A DNA stretch of 64,000 nt from Jacaranda mimosifolia (lineage: Eukaryota > Streptophyta > Magnoliopsida > Lamiales > Bignoniaceae), in contig CM032128.1 in the NCBI GenBank assembly GCA_018894105.1, positions 31,953,299-32,017,298 on the forward strand, in the 5' to 3' direction. Below are positions 25,704-36,342 of the stretch, piece by piece. The translations under genes and the position numbers were made by a program. The notes beneath the pieces are model-generated. The model was not told the DNA's origin, did not search any database, and saw only the letters and a list, made by a program, of their open reading frames with translations. Each line of letters starts with the position of its first letter. The first letter of the stretch is position 1.

Positions 25704-25951
25704 GAAAAAGCATGTGGCAGCAATTTTACCTCTTTATCATCCGTGACCTTTAGAACCAATTTACCATCGCAATGCCTGTATTTCATTGCATAACGAGTCT
25801 GCGCCAATAAATCTATATCTATCAGAATCAAACAGCAAAAGATGCGAAATAACATAGAATGAAAATCAAGAAATCTTACTTTTTCGGGATCGGAGCGAAA
25901 CAATTGGACGGATTTTTCCACAAAATCATCCCAAGATGCAATGTAGACCAT
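19362..25951 (-). CDS. SRP9: Signal recognition particle 9 kDa protein
   Basis: Subunit of the cytosolic signal recognition particle. By family knowledge it pairs with SRP14 on the Alu domain of 7SL RNA to pause elongation of secretory proteins. The exons are 25880-25951, 25730-25798, 20906-20999 and 19362-19438. Each intron is GT-AG and the product is 103 aa, the usual plant length. Recognisable stretches are MVYIASWDDFVEKSVQLFR (1-19), YRHCDGKLVLKVTD, CIKFKTDQAQDAKKMEK, FFTLMARGPE, and the basic tail PAKKGRGRKQ at the C-terminus. An in-frame ATG seven codons upstream exists, but MVYI is the conserved start. The introns are 81, 4730 and 1467 bp. The second is unusually long because it holds a 2.8 kb solo LTR on the opposite strand. 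A palindromic GCGACGTCGT lies at about 26116, upstream of the start. Confidence 0.94.
21790..24615 (+). mobile_element. Solo LTR of a Ty3/Gypsy-type retrotransposon, in SRP9 intron 2
   Basis: Begins TGTAACACCCCGATTTTGGG and ends CGGTCGGGACGTTACA, so it has TG...CA ends with 6-bp inverted TGTAAC/GTTACA. A 5-bp duplication ACAAC lies on both sides (21785-21789 and 24616-24620). No internal gag-pol or second LTR is present, so it is a solo LTR left by recombination. The 2.8 kb length and the TGTAACACCCC start fit long-LTR chromovirus types (Tekay/Del-like, inferred). An AT-rich TATATATATAG at about 22155 may be the LTR promoter. Repeated GGGGGTCAATGT words occur near 21930 and 22010. Open frames inside, such as 22294-22557, are chance frames. 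Confidence 0.85.
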
Positions 25952-26780
25952 GATACCAAAATCGATATGCACAGCGTTGTGCGTGTTTATGTTTTGCCTA
26001 ATTTTTTTGTAAATTATAATATAAGAACAGAATTTGAGGAAAACTCAGAGACCGTCAATGCGACGGGAGATTTCTGTGAGGTTTTCGGGCAAATTTGTGT
26101 GGAGGTTTGGCTAGAACGACGTCGCTTCTATGATTTCCTTTTCGAAATTCGATTGCTCTTATTGATCGTGTGTATTATGCTTTGGGAAATATCTGCGAAA
26201 ATTATGAAATTTGAAAAATTGTTCTAACTTTTTCGTTTCTTTTTGTTTGTTAGAGAATATTGATGAACAACAAGTTAATATTATTTTATTATCAAATTAA
26301 AAAAAATTAAGAAAAATTAAAATACAAACTGTACAATTAGATGCACATAAATTATAAGGTGCACAAAGAAATTCATTTAAATTCGAACTCGAAACTTTCC
26401 ACATAATAGGAAATATTGATGCCACTGGATAAAAAATTGTTCAGTGTTCTAACTTATTGAATTACATAGCATCAAATTATTTTTATAATGTGATACTATT
26501 TTTCTGAGTGATACTTAGGGTGATTGTGTAATTTTAAAAAGTTGTTTGGACTGTTTAAACAGCATCGAATTTATTTTGGTAAATTTATAGATAAAAAATT
26601 GTAATTTAAATATCCATTCAAAATTGCACTGTTTCACAAAACTATTTTTGGTTTAAGATTTAAATAAACAAATTATACAACCTATGCGTATATTCATTTT
26701 AAAATTACTATATATGTTCACTATATGAGTTGAAATATTTTAATTTATCAATTTTTATTTTATACATACATATATATTTA
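25952..26780. other. SRP9 leader/promoter and AT-rich spacer
   Basis: The first 200-300 bases upstream of the SRP9 start are less AT-rich and should contain its leader and promoter. The open frame at 25859-26227 on the opposite strand is a shadow of exon 1 plus the promoter. After 26230 the sequence is AT-rich. At 26380-26430 a TCGAACTCGAAAC...GATGCCAC phrase recurs in similar form near 58640 and 63710, suggesting remnants of a dispersed repeat. Confidence 0.4.
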
Positions 26781-27241
26781 GGGCTTGTTTGCTTTGGCAT
26801 ATAAAATTAGGCAAGATTCATATATTAATGATGCATAGGTTAGAAATTGTATCCAATAACATTAATTTATTGTTTGCTTTAATTTTAGAAATTAGTGATA
26901 TTCCACACTTAACACTATATAATGTTTGGTTGACAAAATTGCTCAATATAATTACACTCTGTAATGTCCAAAATGTTCTAATTTCTAATAAGGTAAATTT
27001 TCAAAATGATTTTTAAGGTTTTCGTATGGGGGGTAAGATTGACTTTTTCATTTCTTATCATATTAAATTTAAAAGGATGGAAAATGGATCAAGCCATCTT
27101 AGCCTGATCCATAAACCAGTTTGGCCCATGATACCACGTTGGGTCGCAAAGTTATCACCTGCCATAAAAATGTGAAAGAAACAAAAGATAAGGCTTCAAA
27201 ATGTATCTATCATGCCTTATTATGTGAAGCAAACAAGTCCC
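26781..27241. mobile_element. PIF/Harbinger-like MITE
   Basis: The terminal inverted repeats are GGGCTTGTTTGCTT on the left and AAGCAAACAAGTCCC on the right, differing by one inserted base. The flanks are TTA and TAA, a target type of this superfamily although not identical to each other. The element is 461 bp, and its short internal frames (26789-27016, 27121-27309) encode nothing recognisable. Confidence 0.65.
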
Positions 27242-28490
27242 TAAAGTTTGTTAGGATTCAACTACCAAATTTGACATATATACGTGTGAGGGTGATATTA
27301 CTTGATTAATTGATTAATAATAAATTTTAAATATAATTTAATAGTTACAACTTAATTTTGGTCTAAAATTTAGTTGACTTCTTTGTGAAAAAACTAGATA
27401 CTCTTTTGAGATATGTTTACACCTAATTCATCATTTTTTTCTTCACCCCCCCCCCCCCCCCCCCCCCCCCGAGAGCTAATTGAATGTATTTTATCGTTGA
27501 AATTTGATTCAATGACTTCCAGTGAGTTAAATAAAACATGTAAATTTGATCGAGCATGACATTTGTATTTATATTTTCATGTGGAGCATGAATTAGGAAA
27601 AAAGGTGTGACGAGAGCTTCTTCTACCAGATAAACAATCTATTATATTTTTCACAAGTTAAAAAAATATTGGTTTTGAAGTATAATTCTCATTCACTTTA
27701 AATATCATATATTTTTTGTATTATTTTTATTTATTTTTTAATTAACATACACAAATACATTAAAAATACATTAAATATAAGTACGAGAGTGATACCATTA
27801 ACCACTCAACAATATTTTCTGTATTTTAAATTATAAAACTGAACCATTATCACTTGATATTAAATAGTACTTTTCCTCTTACTTCATTTTACATCTATGC
27901 ATATTTAGTAACTCTTTAAAATTTATAAGATATTGTATTTTAATTTTAAAAAATATTCTTTAAAATATTTAAATAAAATAAAATTACAAAGCATATAAGA
28001 TTTCTATAATTATTATTTTTTTTAAAATATAAAACTCTTTATCTTAATGTTTTAAAAAAACTTTTAAAATGATGATATTTTATTTTTGAGTATTTGAAAG
28101 CTCGTATATTGCTATAAACCCCGCTCAAAAACTAATGGATCAACAATTCAGATCTCCTACTTAAATTTGTGTTGCATTTTTTATTTTACATCGCGAATAC
28201 ATGCTAAGTATATTGAATGTATTTTCAAAAAATACATTTTAATAAATTATATAGTGTGAAATAAAAAAAAAAGAGTAAATTAAAATAAAGAATTATTTTG
28301 GATGCATTTTTATATTACAAATTATCCTATAAATTGTCCCCCTCAAGAAATTTATTGCGCTCAACAAGTCAAGAACGAGCTCTTACGTTCCGTCCAACTG
28401 CCTCCCGCTATATTGGACTTTCCTTACTGCTCTTGTTCTTCATATTCAGTACTACCCAACTTCCCCACGCAATCCTTTGCATTGTCTCCA
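27242..28490. other. Spacer and transporter leader
   Basis: AT-rich, with a run of 25 C at 27446-27470. CTATAAATTG at about 28330 could serve as TATA element for the transporter gene, whose leader would then lie between about 28360 and 28490. No other gene seen. Confidence 0.4.
27446..27470. repeat. Poly-C homopolymer tract
   Basis: 25 consecutive C in an otherwise AT-rich spacer. Such a run is prone to length error in sequencing and slippage in vivo. A second run of 21 C occurs at 32295-32315. Confidence 0.9.
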
Positions 28491-29329
28491 ATGGCATTGG
28501 AAAATCCCGAAACTGAGAATAGCTCCAATGATGAAGTAACAGCAAGTTCAAATGATGAGCGTGAAGCTAGAGGCACTTGGAGGCACGCCGCTTTCCATGT
28601 GGCCACCACCATCGCCACCCCCGCCGCCTATGCTCCGCTCCCTTTCGCCGTCGCCTCTCTCGGCTGGCCACTCGGTGAGCAATCCTTTGTAATCCTACCC
28701 GCTTTTTGTGAAATTTGAGAGAGAAAATTAATTTTTATGTGATTTGATTTGTGATTAATAGTACTGGTTTTGAGGTGCAGGGGCGGCAAGTTTAGTGGGA
28801 GGGACTCTCGCAACATGGTATTCTAGTCTGTTGATTGCTTCTCTGTGGAGATGGGATGGGAAGAAGCACACCACTTACCGGCATCTTGCCCGGAGTATTT
28901 ATGGTTGAATTTCTTCACTTTGTCTTATAATTTTGGAATTGGGATTGTTATGATTCTTCTGCTTGTTGCCCTTCCTTTTTTATTTATTTCTTTATTTATT
29001 TTTTTGATTGGAATTTTTTGTTGGTTGTCTTATTTGATGTTGAAGGGTCATGGGGTTACTGGTCTGTTGCATTTTTTCAGCAGGTGGCTTCCTTAGGAAA
29101 TAATATTGCAATTCAAATTGCTGCTGGGAGTAGTCTTAAGGTTGTTAATTATCAGCTTAGGGGCGCAAATGAGTTGAGCAAGCTCACATCGCTTGTGAGC
29201 CAAGCTTGAGCAAGCGATCACTGTATGAACCGATCTCGAGCTAGCTCGATTTCGAGCCGATGTTGATAATTTTGTATCTAGCCTCGAGCCTCGGAGCATA
29301 TAATTTGATTTAATTTTATTAATAAATAC

Positions 29330-29360
<31 letters not shown>

Positions 29361-31214
29361 TGGGTAGAGCTCTACCTCGAACTTGCTGTTGTTCAAAGTT
29401 TACTTGAAAATTCGAATTGAACGGAGCCGAACTTGAGCTTAAATTAGGCTCCTAAAGCTCGAGGTCGACTTTTTTCCCCCCCAAACTCAGCTTGGTTCAA
29501 CTCACTTGCACCCTTTTCTCTAGAGTTTTATTGATTCAGGAAAGATTGGAATCACATTAGATTTGATGGGATTTTTTTTATTTTTTATTTTATTTTTCTC
29601 TCCCTGCAGGCAGTATACAAATACTATCACCCCAACGGTAGCTTAACTCTGCAGCATTTCATTATCTTCTTTGGGGCCTTTGAGCTTGTTCTGTCTCAGT
29701 TCCCAGACATTCATTCATTGAGATGGGTGAATGCTTTATGCACTCTAAGTACCATTGGTTTTGCTGGCACAACCATTGGAGTAACCATATATAATGGTAG
29801 ATTTCGAAACTCTTCCATCTGTTTTGAGGAAATAAATGAGTTTTAGCGTCTATCCAGAAGCTAATGAGTTATTTGGGAAAAAATAATTTTAGGGAAGAAG
29901 GCAGATCGAAATTCGATTAGATACAGTTTGCAAGGCAGCTCATCTGTTAAAGTATTCAAAGCCTTCAATGCTCTAGGTGCAATTGCCTTCTCATTTGGGG
30001 ATGCTATGCTCCCAGAGATACAAGTAAATAAATTGTCCCTTCATTCCTGTTTATGCATTTGTTCTGTTAATACAATAGCTGAGAAAGCTTGGAAAGTGGC
30101 TGATGCAATAATAAATGACTGTTTGGGCAAATTGAACTGATTTTTCTGCTGATTTTGCTAGAGCACAGTGAGGAAGCCTGCTAAGATGAATATGTATAAA
30201 GGTGTATCAGCAGCATACTCCATCATTGTTTTGACTTACTGGCAATTAGCTTTTCTGGGCTATTGGGCGTTTGGTTCAGAAGTCGAGCCTTATATTGTGG
30301 CTTCTCTTACGACACCTAGGTGGACGACTGTTATGGCTAATCTATTTGCTGTAATTCAAATATCGGGATGCTTTCAGGTAATTTTGTTGCATTTACCTTG
30401 AATTTGGAGGTTTTTTATTACTTGAAACACATGCATTAGCTCACATTGCTTCTTCGTTGATTAAGAGGGTGTTTGGATGAACTCATAAGTTGAGTCAAAA
30501 CATCTTATAAGATGTTATAAAGTGTTTGGTAAATTTTTTAGAAGATCTTATAAGCTCCTGAAATAAGATTTTAGGTCTTATAAATTCTTTTCGAATCATG
30601 TTAATTATAAAATTGCTGTTTTAATATTTTATAAGCTTCTAAATCTTAATCTTATTTTATTCAAGTACTTCTAGAGTTTATTTTAAAATAAGATATAGTA
30701 TCTCATAAGTTCCAAAAACATATTATAAGATATACAATATTATAGAATGTTTTAACTAAGATTAGCCATACATCCTCTAGAGCTGACATTCTGATTTTGT
30801 TCTTGGTTTTCCATCATCTAGATTTACTGCAGACCGACATATGCTTATTTTGAAGGAAGAATGCCATTTGGGAAGCCTAAGAACAACACTCCCCAGGAAT
30901 ATATCTATCGTCTCTTCTACACATCGATTTACATTAGTCTTATAACGCTTGTTGCCTCAGCCACGCCATTTTTTGGGGATTTCGTTTCTATATGTGGAGC
31001 AGTTGGTTTCACTCCACTAGATTTCGTCTTTCCTGTTCTGGCTTATATAAAAGCTGGCAAACTACCTAAGCACAAGAAACTGCGCCTCACGGTGCTGCTC
31101 CTCAACGCTGCTATTGCTACCTGGTTCTCAATAGTTGCAGTATTGGGTTGTATAGGCGCAGTTAGATTTATTATACAAGATACTAAGACATACAAGTTCT
31201 TTCATGATATGTAA
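28491..31214 (+). CDS. GABA-transporter-like amino acid permease (AAAP family)
   Basis: Multi-pass membrane transporter of the amino acid/auxin permease family, resembling plant proteins annotated as probable GABA transporters. The true substrate is not known from sequence. The exons are 28491-28674, 28781-28903, 29046-29140, 29610-29796, 29893-30023, 30162-30377 and 30822-31214, with GT-AG junctions, giving 442 aa. The N-terminus is short and hydrophilic (MALENPETEN). Family stretches follow: LPFAVASLGWPLG near 50-62, QVASLGNNIAIQIAAGSSL, SFGDAMLPEIQ, and the last-exon YISLITLVASATPFFGDF with FTPLDFVFPVLAYIKAGK. Several hydrophobic membrane spans are evident. The frame stays open upstream to 28302, so a longer N-terminus is formally possible, but the ATG at 28491 fits the family better. 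Introns 3 and 6 contain MITEs. Confidence 0.9.
29158..29515. mobile_element. hAT-like MITE in transporter intron 3
   Basis: The left end TAGGGGCGCAAATGAGTTGA pairs with the right end GTTCAACTCACTTGCACCC. The interior is full of GAGC/GCTC words (CTCGAGCTAGCTCGATTTCG type) and holds an (ATT)n run at 29332-29360. Same family as 13080-13413 and 54363-54693. No clear 8-bp duplication remains. The open frames at 29018-29299 in this area are exon/MITE shadows. Confidence 0.65.
30464..30778. mobile_element. MITE in transporter intron 6 (CTTATAAGAT family)
   Basis: The ends AGAGGGTGTTTGGATGAA and the reverse complement of TTAGCCATACATCCTCT form an imperfect inverted repeat. The interior repeats CTTATAAGATxTTATAA and TTATTCAAGTACTT. 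These recur in the 59945-60625 region, so they are two loci of one family. The target site may be TAA/TAG. No coding capacity. Confidence 0.6.
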
Positions 31215-34200
31215 CACACTTGGGGAATCAAGTTCACTCGGACAATTTGCAGTTAGATTTTATGATATGATGAAAATTATACACTTTACAATAGTTGGAT
31301 ATTCTTATGATCATGTTCGAGAGGAGTTGTTATGTTGGTCGCTCCTTCTATCTTTCTTATTATAAAAAATATATTAATAAGAAAAAGGCCTAGTTATGTA
31401 GCGTGTGTGTAATACATATGATGCACATATATGGATATGTATTTTTATACATACATATATATCTTTATATATATATATGTATACCAATAACTATGTAAAT
31501 ATACACCTTCTTAAAAGGCAATAAAATTTTAGTAAATTAATACTGTAGGGTTATAGATGGGGATTGTAAGTAATTCTTCATTAGGGTAGAAGTCTATTGA
31601 GTCTTAGGAACGTAGTAATTGTTTTCAATAGTCTTGGATTTAGAACTTGAAAGTACGATAAGATCATTAAAGTCGTCGGGAGGAGTCAAAAAAAAAAAAA
31701 TCCTCTAATGTGTAAGTCAAATCATGCAAGTCTCAAAGCTGCATTCAATATGAGAAAGGGATGTGGGAGAAATATGTTTAAAGGACTAAAATAGGTAGAG
31801 AAGGCTCGACGCATCACCTTTGTAGACATGTACAGGGCTTGTTTTGAAGGCCATTCCCAGTGTTAAGACTTGCGTGTTTTGTGTTTCGAAAATATTGTAA
31901 TTCAAATAAAGATTGTAAGGATGGGAGTCAAATAACATCAAATGAAGACCCTACCAAAAACATATATTTCCCAACTGCCATAAGATTTGGCCTTAATTCC
32001 ATGAAATGGAGTGGTAAATTGGTCTTACATCCAAACGCCTCGCTTGCCCCTCCCCAGCCCTGTGGGTTTCAAGCACAGAATCATAGATTATGATTGCTTG
32101 TGGAATTAAACCTCATTTTTCCTCCTCAAAAACACAAGACATCAGTGTGAGCTAATGCTTGATTGTGAGATAGTCTCTATGTCTGAAGAACAAATGGGTT
32201 TAATTTTCTCTCTCCTCACATGTTTCACATTTCCTTTCTCTTTATCTCTCTCACACACTCACACACACACACAATATGATCATCACCTTTGCAACCCCCC
32301 CCCCCCCCCCCCCCCTCACTCAAGTGACATTTTTTTCCTTTTTCTTTTCTTTTTGGCAACAAATGCTATTTTTTTTTTTTTTGCCAAGAATGTGATATAT
32401 TTGTGTAACTAGGATTTCATAAATTTATTTTTTTAATTGCAAGAATCGTTGTATTTTTATGTAATTAGAATTTCTAATATAAAAATATTATGTGGGAATT
32501 TTCGCTCTTCATCATTTTTATTCACGCTAAAAATTTATTTTTCTGCATGTTTCGATTTTAAATATTTAATTGTATTTTATTTGAACGATTTTTTTCAAAA
32601 ATTTTATTATCAAATAAAAGTACCTAAATAATTTAATTTCGTAAATCATGAAATGTAATCGGTGAAAACTTTTTATGAATAACATAGTTTTCTTCCGGTC
32701 GATATAATTTGTTTTACCCAAGAAAATATAAATTTTGTTAGAAACAAAAAATTAAAAAAATTAAAAAAATTAAAATACAAAAATAGAAAAATAAATAATT
32801 TAGAAATTAAATTTCAATCGATATGCATTTTTCATTCTTTTTATATATTATTTAAAAAAATAAGTTTCTAACTAATCTACTTAATAAACAATTTGTTGAA
32901 TAAATTTGATGAAAAAAATTATTATTTACTTAGTTGAAATTATATTTTTTTAATTTATAACTTAATTCATTGTCAATTTTTAAACAATAACCCCAACAAA
33001 TGCAATTTATTAAATTTTCTATTATTTTTAATTTTTTTAAAAATATTCTCAATCCAAAAAAAAAACTAAACTAAACTAAAACTCATAAAACATTCTTATT
33101 TTTTCAAACAAATCCCTCAAACATTTTCCATAAACAAGCTTACAATCATCACAATTTCACATCACATCAACCCGTCAAATTACTATAATCATTATATTTT
33201 ATTCCACAACCATTTACAACCTCATTTTTCATTTCTTATATCTCTCAAACACTAAAATAACCCCAAAATCCTTGAAACATAAAGAATGAAACATGAGCTT
33301 ACAAGCAATCATAATCCAAGATGCTCCTAAATCCTAAAGACCGAGGAACAGTTCACATCGAAACACGCCTCGGTGAGTATCTAGTGGTTAGAGTCAAGAA
33401 AACGGGATTTTGTCCCACAAGCAATCGCAACCTAGCAATTTCATATAATCAATCATTTACTCTAATAATAATAGCATCGTATTATAATGGACTTGTCTCC
33501 TACGATTCAATGACTGCGATGGATCAGATTTATTATATTTGATCCACTCAAAAATTTCACGATAATAATTTACTTTTAAGCACTCTAGTTATATCTTGCA
33601 ACTTTTTATAAATTACTTGTCTATTTAGTTTCTAATGTGTTTATGTATTTATTTATTGGGTGAAATGCATTTTACCCCCTTTTAAAGTACATAATTGGCT
33701 GAAAACTCCATGTATGTTTTTAGTTGGCGTAAACCCCTTTGTATTTCTAAATAAGTTGCATAAAAAGGTCCGCCAAGCATGTTGGTGGTGCACGCGCCGA
33801 ATGTGCGATTTTTTCTTACTTTTGAAGCTTTTTGATGCCACAAAATAACTTTTTTGCCCTCCTAGTATAATAAAAAGAAATGTCATCCATATTCCCTCAA
33901 TTTGACCACTTTTTGTGGAGATAATTGTTGCAACTCACCTCAAACAACTTTTTGAAGAAACAAGAATGCACCGGCTATGGTTTGAATTTATTTAAGAAAA
34001 AAATTATTTAGGTGTTAAAAATTGATTGTATTAGGGGTTGATGAAAGCTGTTTTTTTTTTTATCAATTCTCAATTAGAAGTTGACAAAGAAATAAGAGTA
34101 AGTGGACAATAAATAAAATACTCTGCAGTAATACAAACAAAACAAAAGAAAATTCAATAATTTGTACATTGGAGATTTAAGAGACGACACTTTGCATTTA

Positions 34201-34898
34201 AACCCAAAAAATCTAAAAATTCGATTAATTAAACTAGAACACTTTTGAAAATAAAAATAAAAATTCAATATAAAATAGGACGAAACATCACATTATGTTC
34301 ATGATTAAGTTGGATTTAGGATCAATGGTTTCAAAATACAAAAGTAATATGACAAATAATTTACTTCTGAACAAAATATCCCAGAATCATCCCATATGCA
34401 GTAGAAAACCAACATTAGGAATCAAATTTGAGGGAGATGGGGTTTAGGGTTTTCTCTTTATTCAATTGGAACAAAAAACGTTTCCACCTTTTGATACTTG
34501 GAGTTAAAGCACAATGGTTATCAGTGAACTCAATAGTTTTTGTTTTGCAACAAAGGCAATTTTGTAACTTCTAAACCAACTGATGAATACAGGGGTTTTT
34601 GAGTGCAGATAATTGTTGAAATTTTTTAATTGAACGTAAGTCTATATTAGAAAATATTTATTGAGCAGACATATATGTTAATTTATTTAGACAAACAATT
34701 ATATCTTTTCATAAAATTATATCTATTCTTTCATACAAACACATCGCTTCGTGTTCTTTCACATATTGTTATAACTAAATTTATCTATACAAATAATCAT
34801 TTGTTCTTGCTCTATATTGACAGCCATCATTTACAATATAAAATATCTAGTAATTTAAAAATGATTGAAATGAACTAAATGTTTAAATAATAAAATTC
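31215..34898. other. Intergenic desert, no gene seen
   Basis: The first 150 bases or so are the transporter 3' region. Further on are AT dinucleotide runs near 31440-31490, a (CT)n/(AC)n stretch at about 32200-32275, and a run of 21 C at 32295-32315. At 33655-33900 is a less AT-rich piece (TTTTACCCCCTTTTAAAGT) that looks like a fragment of a dispersed repeat. The short open frames here, including 31860-32093 and 32155-32412, show no recognisable motif or splice partner. Confidence 0.4.
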
Positions 34899-35670
34899 TA
34901 AAATAGTGAAATCCACATTAAATTTAATAGTAATTTCTTCTTCTAACATAATTTGATTGATATGATGTAATAAAAACAACAGAATCCTTAATAATTTAAA
35001 CAATAATATTTTATTGGAATGCTATTTAAGATATAACATAAAAAAGTAAATAAATCCACAAAAGAATTCTATTATATTACAATATTATCCTTAATTCACC
35101 CATTTTAAAAAAATCTTATACTCGTAATCTGATTAAGAGTCCGATTATATTTTATTTTAACACGTAAAACAACAATCAAAATAAAATAACTTAAAATATT
35201 TAGAATTAAATATGACAACGAAAATACATCAAATCCATCCTTGTAATCATAATTCAATTTTGACAATCATATGTGGAGCTAAATTATAATAATTTCTCTT
35301 TCTATTTTAGAATAACGATATCTACATTAATCTAATAGTGATTTCTTCTTCTCACATAATATGATTAGCGTAATATGTATTGAAAAACAAAATCCAAAAT
35401 AATTTAAATAATAATATTTTATTGCAATCCTATTTAAGTCATGTAATGTAAAAAAAAGTAACAAATCCACAAAAATTTCCTATTATATTACAATATTTCT
35501 CAGTCCATCCTTTTTTTTTTTTCAAAATCTTATATTATTAATAAGGTTACATTTTATTTTAACACATAAAACAATAATCAATGTAGACATAATTCTAAAG
35601 CAATAATAAATAAAATTTATCAATGAAAATACAGTCAATCCACGTACTTTAATCATATTTCACTTCAAAT
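34899..35670. repeat. Tandem duplication, about 400 bp unit, two copies
   Basis: 34899-35270 and about 35303-35670 are diverged head-to-tail copies. Shared landmarks in order are AATAGTxATTTCTTCTTCT, ATAATATTTTATTG, AAATCCACAAAA, TATTATATTACAATAT and CATTTTATTTTAACAC (copy 1: TATATTTTATTTTAACAC). Non-coding. Confidence 0.7.
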
Positions 35671-36287
35671 TTTTTATTTTCTTACACTATTATATATCGA
35701 TTTAAATTTTCTATTCCACTATATATTTTATTGTATGAATATATGATACGTGTATTAAATATTTTTTTATAAAAATAATTAATTAAAAATTTAATACACT
35801 TGATATATATACATCATATTAAAATATAAAATAAAATGAAGGATAATATGTGGAGTGGAAAGATTAAAAATTGAAATATATTTACTATCACTAAAGTCTA
35901 AACAATATAATTATTACCTGACAATTGAAAAGACCTGCCCCATTAAAACAGTGTAAACGTGGCTTAGCCGGTTAGCCCCTATACCCCCTCCCTCTCTCTT
36001 TTGTCCCTGCCTTTATCTCTTAACAATAACAATAAAAAAATTAATTTGTCTTAATCCTCATTTACATATTATTACATCATATTTAATTATTTTTTTAAAA
36101 TCCATATTTCAAAAAATCTCTCAATTTAAAACTTGTATGATTCACTTGTTCTTTCCACGAAAATTAGCTATTAAATTAGAAGCAAAATCAATCCAAAAAT
36201 GGTATTTAAACCCCCCAAAAAATACTTCTTTTTGACCTTTTCAATTGTTGTCCAAAAGAAAAACGAAAAAAAGAAAGGGGAGTGTCC

Positions 36288-36295
36288 TATAAATA
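36288..36295 (+). promoter_or_regulatory. TATA box of the ankyrin-TPR gene
   Basis: TATAAATA lies 48 bases before the ATG. Transcription would start about 30 bases further on, leaving a leader of only some 20 bases. The region just upstream (35935-36015) is locally GC/CT-rich (CCCCTCCCTCTCTC), fitting a plant promoter. Confidence 0.6.
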
Positions 36296-36342
36296 AACAA
36301 GGTTCTATAGATTTCTTCTTGTTTTCCAAGAACTGAAGAAAC

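Noticed and set aside
25859..26227. 122-codon plus-strand frame
   Set aside because: Antisense shadow of SRP9 exon 1 and its promoter; no recognisable product.
28302..28490. 63-codon N-terminal extension of the transporter
   Set aside because: In frame and open, but its residues do not resemble the family, and a leader with a TATA-like element fits this stretch better.
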